A stretch of DNA of 25,447 bases from contig CAQOGY010000028.1 in NCBI GenBank assembly GCA_948847595.1, positions 1 through 25,447 of the forward strand, written 5' to 3'. Both the position numbers and the translations under genes were made by a program. How positions within the stretch are numbered: the stretch's first letter is position 1; every line of letters begins with the position of its first letter. Shown one piece after another: positions 23,206 to 25,447 of this stretch. A model generated the notes under the pieces. The model was given only the letters and a program-made list of their open reading frames with translations. It made no database searches and was not told the DNA's origin. This DNA comes from an uncultured Bacteroides sp. Its GTDB lineage: Bacteria; Bacteroidota; Bacteroidia; Bacteroidales; Bacteroidaceae.

Positions 23206-25122
23206 TCATTTGACCTCTTCGAAGTCAGCATCCTGAACATTATCTCCATGCTTGCTATCGTCTTGTTGACCAGCACCACCATTCATATCAGGGCCAGCCT
23301 GTGCACCACCTTGGGCACCACCGCCTTGAGCATACATTTCAGCACTTGCAGCCTGAAAAGCTGTATTTACCTCTGCCATAGCAGCATCAATAGCAGCCAA
23401 ATCCTGAGCCTTGTGAGCGTCTTTCAGTTTCTGCAAAGCAGCTTCAATCGGCGCTTTCTTGTCAGCAGGCAACTTATCGCCTAATTCCTTCAACTGATTT
23501 TCAGTCTGGAAGATTACGCTGTCAGCCTGGTTCAGCTTATCAATCTTTTCACGTTCTTTCTTGTCTGCTTCAGCATTAGCTTCAGCTTCGGCTTTCATCT
23601 TTTCGATTTCTTCCTTACTCAAACCGCTGGATGCTTCGATACGGATAGCCTGTTCCTTACCGGTAGCCTTATCCTTGGCAGAGACTTTCAAGATACCATT
23701 AGCGTCGATATCGAATGTAACCTCAATCTGAGGAACACCACGACGAGCCGGAGCAATACCTGACAAGTTGAACTGACCGATTGATTTATTCTGAGCAGCC
23801 ATCGGACGTTCTCCCTGCAATACATGGATAGTAACCTCACTCTGATTATCGGCAGCAGTAGAGAATGTTTCACTCTTACGAGCCGGAATTGTAGTGTTAG
23901 CGTCGATCAACTTAGTCATTACACCACCCAGTGTTTCGATACCCATTGATAACGGAGTTACATCCAACAATACCACACCCTTGATTTCGTCTGTCAAAAC
24001 AGCACCTTGTACAGCAGCACCAATAGCTACCACTTCATCCGGATTCACACCTTTGGAAGGAGCCTTACCGAAGAAATCTTCTACCAATTTCTGTACAGCC
24101 GGAATACGTGAAGAACCACCGACAAGGATTACTTCGTCAATATCAGCGTTGTTCAAACCTGCATCACTCATTGCTTTCTTACAAGGTTCAAGACAAGCCT
24201 GAATCAAGCTGTGAGCCAAAGATTCGAATTTAGCACGAGTCAAAGTCTTCACCAAGTGCTTGGGCACACCACCTACCGGCATAATATACGGCAAGTTGAT
24301 TTCTGTACTTGCGGAAGAAGAAAGTTCAATCTTAGCTTTTTCAGCAGCTTCTTTCAAACGTTGCAAAGCCATCGGATCCTGAGTCAGGTCAGCACCTTCG
24401 TCATTCTTGAATTCCTGTACCAGCCAGTTGATGATTACCTGGTCGAAATCATCACCACCAAGGTGAGTGTCACCATTTGTAGAAAGCACTTCAAATACAC
24501 CACCACCAAATTCGAGGATAGAGATATCGAATGTACCACCACCAAGGTCGAATACGGCAATCTTCATATCTTTGTGAGCCTTGTCCAGACCGTATGCAAG
24601 AGCAGCGGCTGTCGGTTCGTTTACAATACGTTTTACTTCCAGACCGGCAATCTGTCCGGCTTCTTTTGTGGCCTGACGTTGAGAGTCAGAGAAATAAGCA
24701 GGAACTGTAATAACAGCTTCTGTCACTTCCTGTCCCAAGTAATCTTCAGCAGTCTTCTTCATCTTCTGAAGAATCATTGCAGAGATTTCCTGCGGAGTGT
24801 ACAGACGTCCGTCGATGTCAACACGCGGAGTATTGTTGTCACCTTTCACTACTTTATAAGGAACACGAGTCACTTCTTTTTGTACCTGATCCCAATTTTC
24901 ACCCATGAAACGTTTGATAGAGAAAATCGTACGTGTCGGGTTGGTAATAGCCTGACGTTTGGCAGGATCACCTACTTTACGTTCGCCACCATCTACAAAA
25001 GCAACTATTGAAGGAGTCGTACGCTTACCTTCGCTGTTTGCGATTACTACCGGTTCGTTACCTTCAAATACAGAAACACAAGAGTTTGTTGTTCCTAAGT
25101 CAATACCAATAATTTTTCCCAT
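23206..25122 (-). CDS. dnaK: molecular chaperone DnaK (Hsp70)
   Basis: 638 residues, full length for bacterial DnaK. ATP-driven cytosolic chaperone that binds exposed hydrophobic segments with DnaJ and GrpE. The nucleotide-binding domain opens with GIDLGTTNSCVSVFEG (~6-21), contains the FDLGGGTFD phosphate loop (~192-200) and ILVGGSSRIPAVQ (~332-344). The substrate-binding domain follows (VLLDVTPLSMGIETLGG, ~385-401), then a helical lid with an Ala/Lys-rich stretch. The tail is Gly/Gln-rich and ends in EEVK. No SD is visible before the ATG, as usual in Bacteroidota. I did not find a convincing TAnnTTTG promoter upstream. Composition is more GC-rich than the element, consistent with a resident chromosomal gene flanking the insertion. 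Confidence 0.98.
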   Translation of the reverse strand: MGKIIGIDLGTTNSCVSVFEGNEPVVIANSEGKRTTPSIVAFVDGGERKVGDPAKRQAITNPTRTIFSIKRFMGENWDQVQKEVTRVPYKVVKGDNNTPRVDIDGRLYTPQEISAMILQKMKKTAEDYLGQEVTEAVITVPAYFSDSQRQATKEAGQIAGLEVKRIVNEPTAAALAYGLDKAHKDMKIAVFDLGGGTFDISILEFGGGVFEVLSTNGDTHLGGDDFDQVIINWLVQEFKNDEGADLTQDPMALQRLKEAAEKAKIELSSSASTEINLPYIMPVGGVPKHLVKTLTRAKFESLAHSLIQACLEPCKKAMSDAGLNNADIDEVILVGGSSRIPAVQKLVEDFFGKAPSKGVNPDEVVAIGAAVQGAVLTDEIKGVVLLDVTPLSMGIETLGGVMTKLIDANTTIPARKSETFSTAADNQSEVTIHVLQGERPMAAQNKSIGQFNLSGIAPARRGVPQIEVTFDIDANGILKVSAKDKATGKEQAIRIEASSGLSKEEIEKMKAEAEANAEADKKEREKIDKLNQADSVIFQTENQLKELGDKLPADKKAPIEAALQKLKDAHKAQDLAAIDAAMAEVNTAFQAASAEMYAQGGGAQGGAQAGPDMNGGAGQQDDSKHGDNVQDADFEEVK

Positions 25123-25447
25123 GATCGTTATTTTTTTATTTATTATTATTCAATGATTTCTTTTTGTCCGGTTGTTTCTCCGCTCCTATTGCAGAGCTTC
25201 GTCCCGAACGGACGCTTATTAAAAAGCAAACCGTGTGCCAAAAGGAAATTATACGAATGCATGACATAATATCTGCCAAAAAGACAGTTTTAATAAATAA
25301 ACACTGCTGACATAGTCACGTCCGGACTCAATCAGCAACTGCTTCATAAAACAAATGCAGACGGCTTCGGTTCAATGCAGGAAAAAAAATATGAGGTTGT
25401 GTCAAAACGCTGACACAGCCTTTTTTTATGCGCAAAGCCCAGACTTT
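25123..25447. other. dnaK upstream region, no gene seen
   Basis: No open frame of note. The leader next to the start codon is very A/T-rich. An imperfect dyad GTCC-CGAAC-GGAC lies at 25201-25213. No full match to the Bacteroides promoter pattern and no CIRCE-like 9-N9-9 inverted repeat was found by eye. Confidence 0.5.
25395..25427. terminator. strong intrinsic terminator hairpin upstream of dnaK
   Basis: GGTTGTGTCA (25395-25404) pairs with TGACACAGCC (25411-25420) with one G-T wobble, loop AAACGC, followed by seven Ts (25421-25427). An A-run on the left side (25382-25389) gives a T-run on the minus strand too. There is no plus-strand gene to its left in this region, so it most likely ends a minus-strand gene lying beyond the window. 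Confidence 0.8.

Noticed and set aside
24211..25011. Long plus-strand open frame opposite dnaK
   Set aside because: Antisense shadow of a highly conserved gene; Cys/Ser/Phe-rich translation with no recognisable domain.

Overview
This window looks like a piece of a Bacteroidales chromosome (Bacteroides or a close relative) carrying an integrated mobilizable element. The evidence is the DnaK sequence at the right edge, genes without clear Shine-Dalgarno sites, a promoter fitting the Bacteroides pattern (TTTG, about 19-21 bases, TAnnTTTG), and a BT4734-type primase, relaxase and integrase set typical of Bacteroides mobilizable elements.

Left part (1-16066, plus strand): one tightly packed run of seven genes with gaps of 5-27 bases or overlaps. 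In order they are: the C-terminal end of a Schlafen/AlbA_2-type ATP-binding regulator with a winged helix; a small membrane protein with a coiled coil; a CoiA-like zinc protein with an altered nuclease motif; a 1728-residue DEAD/DEAH helicase with a DUF1998-like region and a Vsr/DUF559-like nuclease-fold tail; an SNF2/HepA-type helicase; a 1350-residue Eco57I-class adenine DNA methyltransferase; and a 599-residue protein with a DUF4365-like nuclease-fold N-terminus. The SNF2 helicase, adenine methyltransferase and helicase/DUF1998 parts match the core of class 1 DISARM (DrmD, DrmMI, DrmA, DrmB). However, the DrmA-like and DrmB-like parts are fused, no phospholipase-D protein (DrmC) is present, and four other proteins accompany the core. 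I read it as a DISARM-related phage-defence island of unusual composition. The likely logic is that the methyltransferase marks host DNA while the two motors and the nuclease-fold domains act on unmarked invading DNA.

Middle and right part (16200-23002, minus strand): the mobility module in three gene groups. First is a mobilization group (mobC-like RHH protein, MOBP relaxase, small membrane protein). Second is a replication group (HTH protein, AEP-like BT4734 protein, PriCT/DUF3987 P-loop protein). Third is an integration group (zinc-ribbon double-HTH protein, tyrosine integrase). A nested inverted repeat at 18108-18189 is a candidate oriT, and repeated TGTCGCAAA motifs at 23050-23087 are a candidate attachment or operator region. 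The defence operon and the mobility genes converge on a hairpin at 16143-16184.

Right edge (23140-25447): the host gene dnaK on the minus strand with its own terminator, then about 325 bases of upstream DNA ending in a strong hairpin terminator. The element appears to be inserted just downstream of dnaK. Its other end is not visible and probably lies left of the window.
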